7,131 bases of DNA from contig JAGHEC010000293.1 of NCBI GenBank assembly GCA_021159525.1, positions 1 through 7,131 of the forward strand. Direction: 5' to 3'. The DNA is from Deltaproteobacteria bacterium (GTDB taxonomy: Bacteria; Desulfobacterota; DSM-4660; Desulfatiglandales; Desulfatiglandaceae). Below are positions 1-6,802 of this stretch, piece after piece; position 1 is the stretch's first letter, and every line of letters starts with the position of its first letter. Below the pieces are notes generated by a model. The model made no database searches. It saw only the letters and a list, made by a program, of their open reading frames with translations, and was not told where the DNA came from. The translations under genes and the position numbers were made by a program.

Positions 1-102
1 CCGGGTGCTGGCCGGATCCGGAGGATAGAAAAGGCCCACTGCCTCCACCGCCTCCTGGAGGCAGTGGGCCTTTTCTATCCTCCGGATCCGGCCAGCACCC
101 GG
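1..102. repeat. Perfect 47-bp inverted repeat at the sequence edge, probable fold-back artefact
   Basis: Bases 1-47 are the exact reverse complement of bases 56-102, separated by an 8-base loop at 48-55. The right arm is genuine coding sequence for a conserved part of the oxidase gene (GLFYPPDPAST). The left arm, read in the same frame, has no stop but gives residues that do not resemble the expected upstream part of that family. A perfect long-arm, short-loop palindrome starting at base 1 and folding back on a coding region is typical of an amplification chimera or a contig-end hairpin, not of a biological element. Bases 1-47 should not be trusted as true upstream sequence. Confidence 0.9.
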
Positions 103-1071
103 ATCTCTACCATCGGCGGCAATGTGGCGGAATGCGCGGGGGGCCTTCGGGCCGTCAAATACGGGGTCACCCGGGATTATGTCCTGGGCCTGAAGGTGGT
201 GCTTCCCACGGGCGACATCTTCCGCACCGGGGTTCAGACCATGAAAGGGGTGGCGGGATATGACCTGACCCGTCTCATCACAGGCTCTGAAGGCACCTTG
301 GCGGTCATTACAGAGATTACTCTCCGGCTTATCCCCAGACCGGTTGGCCGAAAGACTATGGTTGCCTTTTTTCTGGATGTCCCGTCTACCGTTCGCACTG
401 TTTCCGCCATAATCCGGAACCGGGTTATCCCTACCACGTTGGAATTCCTGGACAGGATGTGCATTGACTGCGTGCGGCAGGAGATGGATCTGGATATGCC
501 GGCAGAGGCCATGGCCATGCTCCTGATCGAGGTGGACGGCGATGAAATGCGGGTGACACAGGATGGTGGGATTATAGAAAAGGTCTGCCAGGACCAAAGG
601 GCCATTCGGTTCGAGGCGGCCGCAGGGGCCGAGGCAGCGGACCGGCTGTGGGAGGCCCGCCGGAATGTATCTCCGGCCCTTTTTCGATTAAGGCCTCACA
701 AGATCAGTGAGGACGTGGTGGTTCCCAGGAGCCGCATGCCCGAACTAAGCGGTTTCCTGGAGAGTCTGACCCGTCGTCACGGGCTTCCCATCGCGGCCTT
801 TGGTCATGCAGGCGACGGGAACATCCATGTCAACATCATGCTGGACAGGGATGCCGCCGGCCAGGTGGAAGCTGCCGAGGCGGTGGTGAAAGAACTCTTC
901 AGAGAGGTGATCCGCCTTGGAGGGACCATCACGGGCGAACACGGAATCGGCGTTACCAAGGCCCCTTATCTTGAGATGGAGATCTCCCGGCCCGGAATTG
1001 AACTTATGCAACGGATCAAGACCGCCTTCGATCCCAAGGGGATCCTCAACCCGGGCAAGATATTTCAATAG
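49..1071 (+). CDS. glcD: FAD-linked oxidase, GlcD / D-lactate dehydrogenase family, 5'-truncated
   Basis: This is the catalytic flavin subunit type that oxidises D-2-hydroxy acids such as glycolate or D-lactate and passes electrons to a partner Fe-S subunit or the quinone pool. Counting from the GTG at 64, the FAD-binding (PCMH-type) half is visible at about residues 1-95: GLFYPPDP, then TIGGNVAECAGG, RAVKYGVTRDYVLGL, and GYDLTRLITGSEGTL. The FAD-oxidase C-terminal half follows, with FGHAGDGNIHVN near 246-257, GEHGIG near 291-296, and the ending AFDPKGILNPGKIF. Family members are usually about 460 residues, so roughly 120 N-terminal residues are missing. The GTG at 64 is not a real start: the frame stays open to its left and homology begins mid-domain. 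The start given here is where credible sequence emerges from the fold-back loop. The substrate (glycolate or D-lactate) cannot be told from sequence; in sulfate reducers D-lactate is plausible. No partner gene is visible. Confidence 0.88.
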   Translation, partial: RLLEAVGLFYPPDPASTRISTIGGNVAECAGGLRAVKYGVTRDYVLGLKVVLPTGDIFRTGVQTMKGVAGYDLTRLITGSEGTLAVITEITLRLIPRPVGRKTMVAFFLDVPSTVRTVSAIIRNRVIPTTLEFLDRMCIDCVRQEMDLDMPAEAMAMLLIEVDGDEMRVTQDGGIIEKVCQDQRAIRFEAAAGAEAADRLWEARRNVSPALFRLRPHKISEDVVVPRSRMPELSGFLESLTRRHGLPIAAFGHAGDGNIHVNIMLDRDAAGQVEAAEAVVKELFREVIRLGGTITGEHGIGVTKAPYLEMEISRPGIELMQRIKTAFDPKGILNPGKIFQ

Positions 1072-1079
1072 AATCCGAC

Positions 1080-2183
1080 TTACACAATCTGGTCAAACGT
1101 CTTGTAATTCTTGGTGTTGTAGTACTTTTCCACATCCACCAGATTGAGCTTTTCCAAGGCCTTCTTGAGGGGAACCGAGGCAACCTGTCCCTGCTTCAGG
1201 GCCACCATGCGGCCGAAGTCCTCGCCCACGATCATATCCACGGCCGCTACCCCGAATTTGCGGCCCATGCGCCGGTCATAGGCAGTAGGGCTCCCCCCGC
1301 GCTGGAGGTGCCTCAGGGCCACATACCTTACCTCCATACCCAAGCTTTTCTGGATCTCTTCTGCAATAAAGCCGCCTACGCCGCCGAGATAGTAATGACC
1401 GAAGCCGTCCTTTCCCCGTCTTTCCAGAATCGGCTCCATGCCCCTCGGTTTTGCCCCCTCCGAGACGAGCACGATGCTGTAGCGCTCCCCGGCCTTTCGC
1501 CGCATGCTCAGGAGTTCGGTGACCCGCTCCATGACAAAGTCGTGTTCAGGGATAAGAATGATGTCCGCGCCGGAGGCCTCTCCTCCTTCCAGGGCCAGCC
1601 ATCCGGCATGCCTCCCCATACATTCGACCACGAATATGCGGCTGTGGGACCCGGCCGTTATGCGAAGCCTGTCAATATCCTGGGTGATGCAATTGAGGGC
1701 TGAATCAAACCCGAGGGTATAATCGGTGGCGGCCAGGTCCCGGTCGATGGTCTTGGGGATGCCTATCACCTTCAGGCCCTTCTTGTAAAGCTTGTAGGCC
1801 ACCGAAAGGCTGTTGGGACCGCCGATGACCACGAGACCCTCCAGGCCCAGCTTGGTGCAGTTTTCGATAATCAGATCGGATCTGTCATCTTCAGGGTCAA
1901 AGGGGTTGATGCGGGTAGTGCCGAGGCGGGTGCCGCCGTATCTGTCCCAGGTACGGACAACATCCAAGGTGAGACCCATGGTCCATCGGGCGAGGCTTGC
2001 CTTTTTATCCGGTTTGACCTCTATCAGGCCCCTCCATCCATCCAGGATTCCAATAACCTTGAACATGATCCCGCGAAGGGGGACAAGGTCCTTGTCAAGG
2101 GCCGAGTAAACGAGCCAGTGAATGGCGCTGTTGATCCCGGCACAGTCGCCGCCCGCCGATAACACGCCGATCTTCGTCTTCAT
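1080..2183 (-). CDS. pfkA: 6-phosphofructokinase family protein with altered nucleotide/Mg loop
   Basis: PfkA-superfamily enzymes phosphorylate fructose 6-phosphate to fructose 1,6-bisphosphate with ATP or pyrophosphate, in the cytoplasm. The 367 residues match the family along their length: GVLSAGGDCAGINS at 7-19, GGTRLGTTR at 83-91, PKTIDRD at 143-149, MGRHAGW at 189-195, and HLQRGGSP at 292-299. The fructose-6-phosphate residues I can align to E. coli PfkA are kept (Arg182, MGR189-191, Glu242, Arg286, His292, Arg295). The loop that reads GGDGS in E. coli is GGPNS here (121-125), so the Mg-binding Asp103 and the ATP-contacting Gly104 become Pro and Asn. Lys144 in PKTID is the residue usual in pyrophosphate-dependent and mixed enzymes; the next motif position is Arg instead of Asn. 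Phosphoryl donor and activity are therefore uncertain. The ATG at 2183 has GGAGG at 2190-2194, 6 bases upstream. The stop lies 8 bases from the convergent oxidase gene, with no evident terminator between them. Confidence 0.88.
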   Translation of the reverse strand: MKTKIGVLSAGGDCAGINSAIHWLVYSALDKDLVPLRGIMFKVIGILDGWRGLIEVKPDKKASLARWTMGLTLDVVRTWDRYGGTRLGTTRINPFDPEDDRSDLIIENCTKLGLEGLVVIGGPNSLSVAYKLYKKGLKVIGIPKTIDRDLAATDYTLGFDSALNCITQDIDRLRITAGSHSRIFVVECMGRHAGWLALEGGEASGADIILIPEHDFVMERVTELLSMRRKAGERYSIVLVSEGAKPRGMEPILERRGKDGFGHYYLGGVGGFIAEEIQKSLGMEVRYVALRHLQRGGSPTAYDRRMGRKFGVAAVDMIVGEDFGRMVALKQGQVASVPLKKALEKLNLVDVEKYYNTKNYKTFDQIV

Positions 2184-2208
2184 ATCTGGCCTCCAGGGAA
2201 TGTTGCCG

Positions 2209-2230
2209 GAGGAAGGGCGCCCCCTTCCCC
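2209..2230 (-). other. Intercistronic hairpin between adk and the phosphofructokinase gene
   Basis: In the 55-base gap after adk, bases 2211-2217 pair with 2222-2228 (7 bp, GC-rich, 4-base loop). On the - strand transcript a G-U and a G-C pair extend the stem. No T-run follows, so it does not look like a standard intrinsic terminator. It may stabilise or attenuate the transcript ahead of the phosphofructokinase. It ends about 15 bases upstream of that gene's Shine-Dalgarno sequence. Confidence 0.4.
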
Positions 2231-2238
2231 TCTAAGCG

Positions 2239-2922
2239 TTATGCCTCCAGTTTGGACAGCAGTTCTGCCGTGACCTCCTTCACGCCCGGCCTCCCGTCCA
2301 GTTCGATGATCTTGGGAATGCCGTTGTTTTTCTTGGACAGTTCTTTAAAGTAATTCATGCCGGCCATGGTTCCGGTCTTGGTGTCGTAGTAGATATTGTG
2401 ACGCTGATCAATGGCTGCCTCGTCCTGGTCGTCGGACCGGGTCTTGAGTTCACCCCCGCAGATGCGGCACTTGCCGTCAACAGGCTTGATGGCCTCGATG
2501 TTGACATTGTTGGGATGATTGTTGTCATTGACGCACAGGCGCCGGCCCATGATGCGGCCCTTGGCGATCTCCCGGGGAAGGACCATGTCTATGACGATGT
2601 CCACGGCAATCCCTTCCTTCTTGAGGGCCTTGTCCAGTTCCCGGGCCTGGGTCAGGTTTCGGGGAAAGCCGTCCAACAGCCACCCGTTTTTGCAGTCGTC
2701 CGCCCTGAGGCGATCCAGAATCATGGGTATGGTGATGCTGTCAGGGACCAGCTCGCCCCGGTCGATATATCCCTTGGCCTCCTTGCCCAGGTCGGTGCCC
2801 CGCGAGATGTTGTCCCTGAAAATAACTCCGGTTTCAATGTGCGGAATACCATATTTTTCCTTCACGACGGCTCCCTGAGTTCCCTTGCCGCTCCCGTTCG
2901 GGCCGAAAAACAGAATGTTCAT
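2239..2922 (-). CDS. adk: Adenylate kinase with metal-binding LID (Cys/His/Cys/Cys)
   Basis: Adenylate kinase catalyses ATP + AMP to 2 ADP in the cytoplasm and balances the adenylate pool. In sulfate reducers it also disposes of AMP made during sulfate activation. The 227 residues contain the P-loop GPNGSGKGTQ at 7-16, the AMP-site segment HIETGVIFRDNI at 28-39, GFPRN at 85-89, the LID start GRRLC at 126-130, and TRSDDQDEAA at 161-170. The LID carries Cys130, His136, Cys152 and Cys155, spaced C-X5-H-X15-C-X2-C. As I recall, this is the site described for Desulfovibrio gigas adenylate kinase, whereas most bacterial metal-LID enzymes have C-X2-C at both ends. The length is normal for long-form enzymes. 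The ATG at 2922 has AAGGAG at 2931-2936, 8 bases upstream. The gene lies 77 bases after the apgM-like gene and 55 bases before the phosphofructokinase, in the same direction. Confidence 0.97.
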   Translation of the reverse strand: MNILFFGPNGSGKGTQGAVVKEKYGIPHIETGVIFRDNISRGTDLGKEAKGYIDRGELVPDSITIPMILDRLRADDCKNGWLLDGFPRNLTQARELDKALKKEGIAVDIVIDMVLPREIAKGRIMGRRLCVNDNNHPNNVNIEAIKPVDGKCRICGGELKTRSDDQDEAAIDQRHNIYYDTKTGTMAGMNYFKELSKKNNGIPKIIELDGRPGVKEVTAELLSKLEA

Positions 2923-2957
2923 GCTTGGCTCTCCTTTTTCTTGTTTTTTTGGTTTAA

Positions 2958-2986
2958 AACCTATTTCAAAAGAACTGCCGTGTCAA
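2958..2986 (-). promoter_or_regulatory. Candidate sigma-70 promoter for adk
   Basis: The apgM-adk gap contains a consensus -35 box TTGACA on the - strand (2981-2986). It is followed after exactly 17 bases by TAGGTT at 2958-2963, which matches the -10 consensus at only 3 of 6 positions. The surrounding 2935-2970 stretch is AT-rich compared with the genes. Position, spacing and a perfect -35 box favour a promoter giving adk and the phosphofructokinase independent expression. The weak -10 box keeps confidence modest. No terminator is evident after the apgM-like gene, so read-through is also possible. Confidence 0.4.
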
Positions 2987-2999
2987 GGGATTCGGGCTA

Positions 3000-4226
3000 T
3001 TAGGCCGCCAAGCCCAAAAATGAAGGCATCAGCTCGAATCCGTTCTCGAAATAAAGCCCGGAGGCCTTTGCAAAGGCCTCGGTGAATGCACTCCCCTGCC
3101 TGCCTGACGTCAATTCCGCCTTGCCGGCCCATGCAAATGGGGCGGGATCGGCTGCATGGGTTTTCAGGGAAATGGGGGTAAAATGATCGCTGGCCACCAT
3201 GATCCGGTAGTCGGGAAATGTCCCCAGCCCCTTCAGGACAGGGCCTACCACCTTTTGGTCAAAGGCTTCAATGGCCTGAATTTTTTCCCGGATATTGCCG
3301 TTATGGCTCGCCTCGTCAGGGGCCTCCACATGGACAAACATAAAATCAAGGTCCTCTAAGGCCGCTAGCGCCTCCCGGGCCTTGCCGGCATAGTTGGTGT
3401 CCAGGTAGCCGGTAGCCCCTTCCACTGTAATGGATCTAAGCCCGGCATATACCCCGATCCCTTTCAGGAGGTCCACCGCGGAAATAACACCCCCCTTCAG
3501 ACCGAATTTATCCCTGAAACGGGGGATGTTCAAGGCCTTTCCCTGTCCCCAGAGCCAGATGGAATTGGCCTCTTTGCGCCCGTCCTTTTGCCGGGTAAGA
3601 TTCACCGGGTGTCTTTTAAGGATATCCCATGACCTTCGAATGAGCGCGGCCACCGGATCGTTGCGATCCGGGTCCAGATAGGCGCCCATGTTCTGATCCA
3701 GGACGTCGTGCGGCGGGACGGTCTCTGCTGCGAGAGGTCCGTCCTCCCAGACCAGCAGGTGCCGGTAGGCCACGCCGGGATGGATGGCGATCCCCGGAAG
3801 GGCCATGTCCTGTTGCAGCGTCTTTACGATGGCCCTCCCCTCGGGCGTGGGGATATCGCCGGAGCTGTGACTGACCATCAGGATCTCCCCGGGGGATCGG
3901 AAATCCAGGGTGACCAGGTTCATTCGGAAGGCCACGTCGCGTGCTCTCAGGGCAATTCCCATGCTCGCGGCCTCAAAAGGCGCCCGACCGGTGATGCAAA
4001 GGGTCGGATCATAGCCCAGGAGCGACAGGTTGGCCACATCGCTGCCGGGCGACAATCCCGTTGGCACGGTTTTGACAAGCCCGATCCGGCAGGCTGCAAT
4101 CCGGTCCATATGGGGGGTATGGGCTGCCTCGAGCGCTGTTTTTCCATCCAGCTCCACCAGGGGATAATCGGCCATGCCGTCCCCTATCAGCAAAACATAC
4201 TTTATCTTGTTCCCGGGAGGGGTCAT
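3000..4226 (-). CDS. apgM: Archaeal-type phosphoglycerate mutase family protein, probable homoserine kinase by context
   Basis: This protein belongs to the alkaline-phosphatase superfamily branch of cofactor-independent phosphoglycerate mutases (ApgM type, 2-phosphoglycerate/3-phosphoglycerate interconversion). Its 408 residues show the metal motif LIGDGMAD at 13-20, the phosphoryl-accepting serine in GSDVANLSLLGYDP (Ser62), the insertion typical of this branch, and the C-terminal metal residues in EAPDEASHNG (301-310), ASDHFTP (345-351) and KTH (355-357). The metal and serine positions all appear present, so it should be active. Its ATG sits inside the stop of hom (ATGA, 4-base overlap), with GGAGGGG just upstream inside hom. 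In Proteobacteria and Firmicutes a subgroup of this family adjacent to hom is annotated as a proposed homoserine kinase replacing ThrB (TIGR02535, as I recall). The overlap with hom favours that role here. Family membership is firm; choosing between mutase and homoserine kinase is inference. No classical GHMP-type thrB is in the window. Confidence 0.9.
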   Translation of the reverse strand: MTPPGNKIKYVLLIGDGMADYPLVELDGKTALEAAHTPHMDRIAACRIGLVKTVPTGLSPGSDVANLSLLGYDPTLCITGRAPFEAASMGIALRARDVAFRMNLVTLDFRSPGEILMVSHSSGDIPTPEGRAIVKTLQQDMALPGIAIHPGVAYRHLLVWEDGPLAAETVPPHDVLDQNMGAYLDPDRNDPVAALIRRSWDILKRHPVNLTRQKDGRKEANSIWLWGQGKALNIPRFRDKFGLKGGVISAVDLLKGIGVYAGLRSITVEGATGYLDTNYAGKAREALAALEDLDFMFVHVEAPDEASHNGNIREKIQAIEAFDQKVVGPVLKGLGTFPDYRIMVASDHFTPISLKTHAADPAPFAWAGKAELTSGRQGSAFTEAFAKASGLYFENGFELMPSFLGLAA

Positions 4227-5539
4227 GGCCGGCCCCCCTCCACGCGGATCACCATGGTCTTCTTGGCCACCACGTCCAATTGGTCAATGAGTGAGATTGC
4301 CTTTTGCACCGCGCTTTCGCGGGCCTCGTGGGTGAGCATGACAATGGGCACCGGACCTGTTTCCCCCCGGCCTTTTTGAATGACGGATGCGATGCTGATC
4401 TGGTGTTGGGCCAGGATGCCGGCGATCCGCGACAGGACCCCGGGCCTGTCCAGAGCCGAGACCCGGAAGTAATAGGAAGTCACCAGGTCCTGCATGGGCT
4501 GGATGGAGATCTCCTTGACCTGCCTGTTGACGTGGGCCAGGGGGGGCATGCTGATCTGGTTGCGGCAACGGATATTACGGGCCAGGGTGATGATGTCCGA
4601 TGCCACGGCGCTCCCCGTGGGCCTTCCCCCGGCGCCCAGACCATAATAGAGATTAGGGCCTACAAAATCGCCTTCCACGTAGATGGCATTAAACGCCTCA
4701 TTGACATTGGCCAGGATATGATCCCGGGGGATCATGGCCGCATGGACCCGGGCCTCGATCCGGCGACCCAGATCCCTGGCAATGGCCAGGAGCTTGATGC
4801 GGTACCCGAATTCGTCAGCGAATCGGATGTCGTCGGGGGTTACGGCCACAATTCCTTCTCTATGGATATCCTTGAACGATACCGGGGCACCGAGTGCCAG
4901 GGAGATGATGATGGCCAGTTTGTGGGCCGCATCCACGCCTTCTACATCCAGGGTGGGCGGATCCTCTGCAAAACCGAGCCGGACCGCCTCTTGCACGGCC
5001 CTGTCAAACGGGATGCCTTCCTGGGTCATTTGGGTCAGAATATAGTTGGAAGTCCCGTTCAAGATGCCGATGCAGGTCTGGATGCGGTTGGCGGAGAGCC
5101 CGTTTTTCAATGCCCCGACAATGGGAATACCGCCACCCACACTGGCCTCAAAGCCCAGACCCACCCCTTGGGTTTCAGCGGCCCGGTATATTTCAGATCC
5201 GTATTCCGCCAAAAGGGCCTTGTTCGCGGTTACCACGTGCTTTCCTGTGTTTATGGCCTCAAGGATCAATTGCCTGGCCGTGCCCAGCCCGCCAATGAGT
5301 TCCACCACTACCTGGATCTCGGGGTCGTGGATCACCTCCAGGGCGTCAAGGGTAAAGAGGGACCTGTCCGGCGCAAAGGCGATCTTCCGATCCGTTGTGA
5401 TGTCCAGATCCGCAATCTTTTTGACCGCCACCTCGGCCCCGACCCGGCTGGCGATGATGTCCCGGTTGGCGCACAAAACCTCATAGGCCCCGGCCCCTAC
5501 GGTCCCGAATCCGATAATTCCTATGTTGATCTTTGACAT
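4223..5539 (-). CDS. hom: Homoserine dehydrogenase with C-terminal ACT domain
   Basis: Hom reduces L-aspartate 4-semialdehyde to L-homoserine with NAD(P)H, the branch point to threonine and methionine. The 438 residues show a Rossmann nucleotide-binding segment GIIGFGTVGAGAYE at 7-20, TANKALLAEYG at 104-114 (catalytic-region lysine 107), GGGIPI at 135-140, GILNGTSNYIL at 158-168, and TLDVEGVDAAHKL at 196-208 with the conserved Asp203 and Lys207. GLGAGGRPTGSAVASD at 300-315 closes the catalytic domain. An ACT domain at about 356-435 (YYFRVSALDRPGVLSRIAG onward) probably mediates threonine feedback inhibition. There is no fused aspartokinase. I chose the ATG at 5539 because homology starts at MSKINIGIIG and AGAGGAA-like sequence (AGAGGAA, 5547-5553) lies upstream. 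An in-frame ATG at 5635 would add 32 residues unlike the family. The end overlaps the next gene by 4 bases, suggesting translational coupling. Confidence 0.97.
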   Translation of the reverse strand: MSKINIGIIGFGTVGAGAYEVLCANRDIIASRVGAEVAVKKIADLDITTDRKIAFAPDRSLFTLDALEVIHDPEIQVVVELIGGLGTARQLILEAINTGKHVVTANKALLAEYGSEIYRAAETQGVGLGFEASVGGGIPIVGALKNGLSANRIQTCIGILNGTSNYILTQMTQEGIPFDRAVQEAVRLGFAEDPPTLDVEGVDAAHKLAIIISLALGAPVSFKDIHREGIVAVTPDDIRFADEFGYRIKLLAIARDLGRRIEARVHAAMIPRDHILANVNEAFNAIYVEGDFVGPNLYYGLGAGGRPTGSAVASDIITLARNIRCRNQISMPPLAHVNRQVKEISIQPMQDLVTSYYFRVSALDRPGVLSRIAGILAQHQISIASVIQKGRGETGPVPIVMLTHEARESAVQKAISLIDQLDVVAKKTMVIRVEGGRP

Positions 5540-5635
5540 GGAAGGTTCCTCTTTAGGGGGCCCAAGGCGCAGGTGGGCGGGGGTTAAAAAGGGCAGCCGC
5601 CCGCCGCTGAGCCCCTCAATGCTATAATTCTGCAA
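5540..5635 (-). other. 96-base spacer between alaC and hom, no clear regulator
   Basis: The spacer holds the hom Shine-Dalgarno sequence (AGAGGAA, 5547-5553) and a GC-rich patch at 5591-5608. There a 4-bp stem (GGGC at 5591-5594 with GCCC at 5599-5602) precedes five T residues on the - strand. The stem is too short for a convincing terminator but could be a weak attenuating site. The spacer's reading frame has no run of threonine or isoleucine codons, so a classical threonine leader peptide is not supported. Confidence 0.3.
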
Positions 5636-6802
5636 TCACAGAACCGCCTTGATCCCCTTGATGGCCTGACGGGTGCGCTGGGGGTTTTCCACCAAGGCGA
5701 ACCGCACATGATCATCCCCGTATTCCCCGAAGCCGATACCGGGCGAGACCGCCACCTTGGCCTTTTCGACGAGCATCTTGGAGAACTCCACCGAGCCCAT
5801 GTGCAGATACTGATCCGGGATCCTGGCCCACACGAACATGGTCGCTTTGGGTTTTTCGATGTGCCATCCCGCGCGGTCCAGGCCGTCGACGAGCACATCC
5901 CGGCGTTCCCGGTAGGTCTCCACAATCCCGCGCACACAGTCATAGGGTCCATTGAGCGCAATAATGGCCGCGATCTGGATGGGCTGGAACACACCGTAAT
6001 CCAGGTAGCTCTTGATCCGGCGCAAGGCCCCCACGAGCGCCGGATTGCCCACGCAGAAGCCCACGCGCCATCCTGGCATGGAATAGCTTTTGGAAAGGCT
6101 GAAGAATTCCACGCCGATCTCCTTCGCCCCCGGGACCTGGAGGAAGGAGGGCGGTTCATATCCATCAAAGACCAGATCGGCATAGGCAAAGTCGTGGATG
6201 ACGGCCATGTCGTGTTCCCGGCAGAAGTCCACAATTTTTTCAAAGAATGCCCGATCCACCACCGCGGTGGTGGGATTGTGGGGATAGGAAATGATCAGCA
6301 TCTTGGGGACCGGCCAGGTCTGCTTAACGGCCACGAGAAGGTCCTCGAAAAAATCCCGGTCCGGGCCGATGGGTATGCTTCTCAGGTCGCCCCCTGCGAT
6401 AATGACCGAATAGGGATGGATCGGATAGGTGGGATTCGGTGCAAAGACCACATCCCCCGGGCTGATGGTGGCCAGAACCAGGTGAGAGAGACCCTCCTTG
6501 GCGCCGATGGTGACAATGGCCTCTTCATCCGGATCCAGGTCTACGTCAAAGCGCCGTTTGTACCAGTCGCAGATGGCATGCCTCAGCTTGGTGATGCCCA
6601 TGGAGGCTGAATACCGGTGATTGTGCCCCTTTTGTGCGGCCTCTACAAGTTTGTCCACGATATGCTTGGGCGTCGGGATATCCGGGTTCCCCATACCCAG
6701 GTCCACGATATCCTCCCCCCGGCGCCTGGCCTTCATTTTGATCTTGTTGACCGTGGCAAAGACATACGGCGGCAGACGGCCCATTCTCCTGAATTCCTGC
6801 AT
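5636..6802 (-). CDS. alaC: PLP-dependent alanine/glutamate aminotransferase, AlaC (YfdZ) type
   Basis: Class I/II aminotransferase of fold type I. It closely resembles E. coli AlaC, which makes L-alanine from pyruvate with glutamate. Shared stretches include RLPPYVF at 9-15, KMKARRRGEDIVDLGMGNPD at 22-41, EAIVTIGAKEGLSHL at 94-108, PNPTYPIH at 122-129, HDFAYADLVFDG at 203-214, VEFFSLSKSYSMPGWRVGF at 231-249, SPGIGFGEYGD at 353-363, and HVRFALVEN at 365-373. The PLP lysine is Lys238, with Asn176, Asp204 and Tyr207 as cofactor contacts; Arg367 should bind the substrate carboxylate. The protein ends about 20 residues before E. coli AlaC, leaving the core complete. The ATG at 6802 has AAGGAGT at 6811-6817; another ATG nearer that site is in a different frame. 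It heads the - strand gene run, 96 bases before hom. Activity toward diaminopimelate or aspartate cannot be excluded, but similarity points to AlaC. Confidence 0.93.
   Translation of the reverse strand: MQEFRRMGRLPPYVFATVNKIKMKARRRGEDIVDLGMGNPDIPTPKHIVDKLVEAAQKGHNHRYSASMGITKLRHAICDWYKRRFDVDLDPDEEAIVTIGAKEGLSHLVLATISPGDVVFAPNPTYPIHPYSVIIAGGDLRSIPIGPDRDFFEDLLVAVKQTWPVPKMLIISYPHNPTTAVVDRAFFEKIVDFCREHDMAVIHDFAYADLVFDGYEPPSFLQVPGAKEIGVEFFSLSKSYSMPGWRVGFCVGNPALVGALRRIKSYLDYGVFQPIQIAAIIALNGPYDCVRGIVETYRERRDVLVDGLDRAGWHIEKPKATMFVWARIPDQYLHMGSVEFSKMLVEKAKVAVSPGIGFGEYGDDHVRFALVENPQRTRQAIKGIKAVL

Noticed and set aside
1072..1079. Bidirectional terminator between the convergent oxidase and phosphofructokinase genes
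   Set aside because: Only 8 bases separate the stops and I see no GC-rich stem with a T-run on either strand around them.
3708..4379. Antisense 223-codon frame spanning the apgM-like/hom junction
   Set aside because: It crosses two well-supported - strand genes and resembles no protein family I know.
4304..5536. Antisense 410-codon open frame on the + strand opposite hom
   Set aside because: It lies wholly across hom, has a low-complexity Gly/Asp/His/Pro-rich composition typical of the complement of GC-rich genes, and shows no recognisable domain. The hom frame is unambiguous.
5540..5635. In-frame 32-residue N-terminal extension of Hom starting at 5635
   Set aside because: The added residues do not resemble homoserine dehydrogenases, while the internal ATG at 5539 has a good ribosome binding site and begins exactly where homology begins.
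5708..6610. Antisense 300-codon open frame on the + strand opposite alaC
   Set aside because: It mirrors a strongly conserved alaC gene, shows no domain, and has no credible ribosome binding site context.
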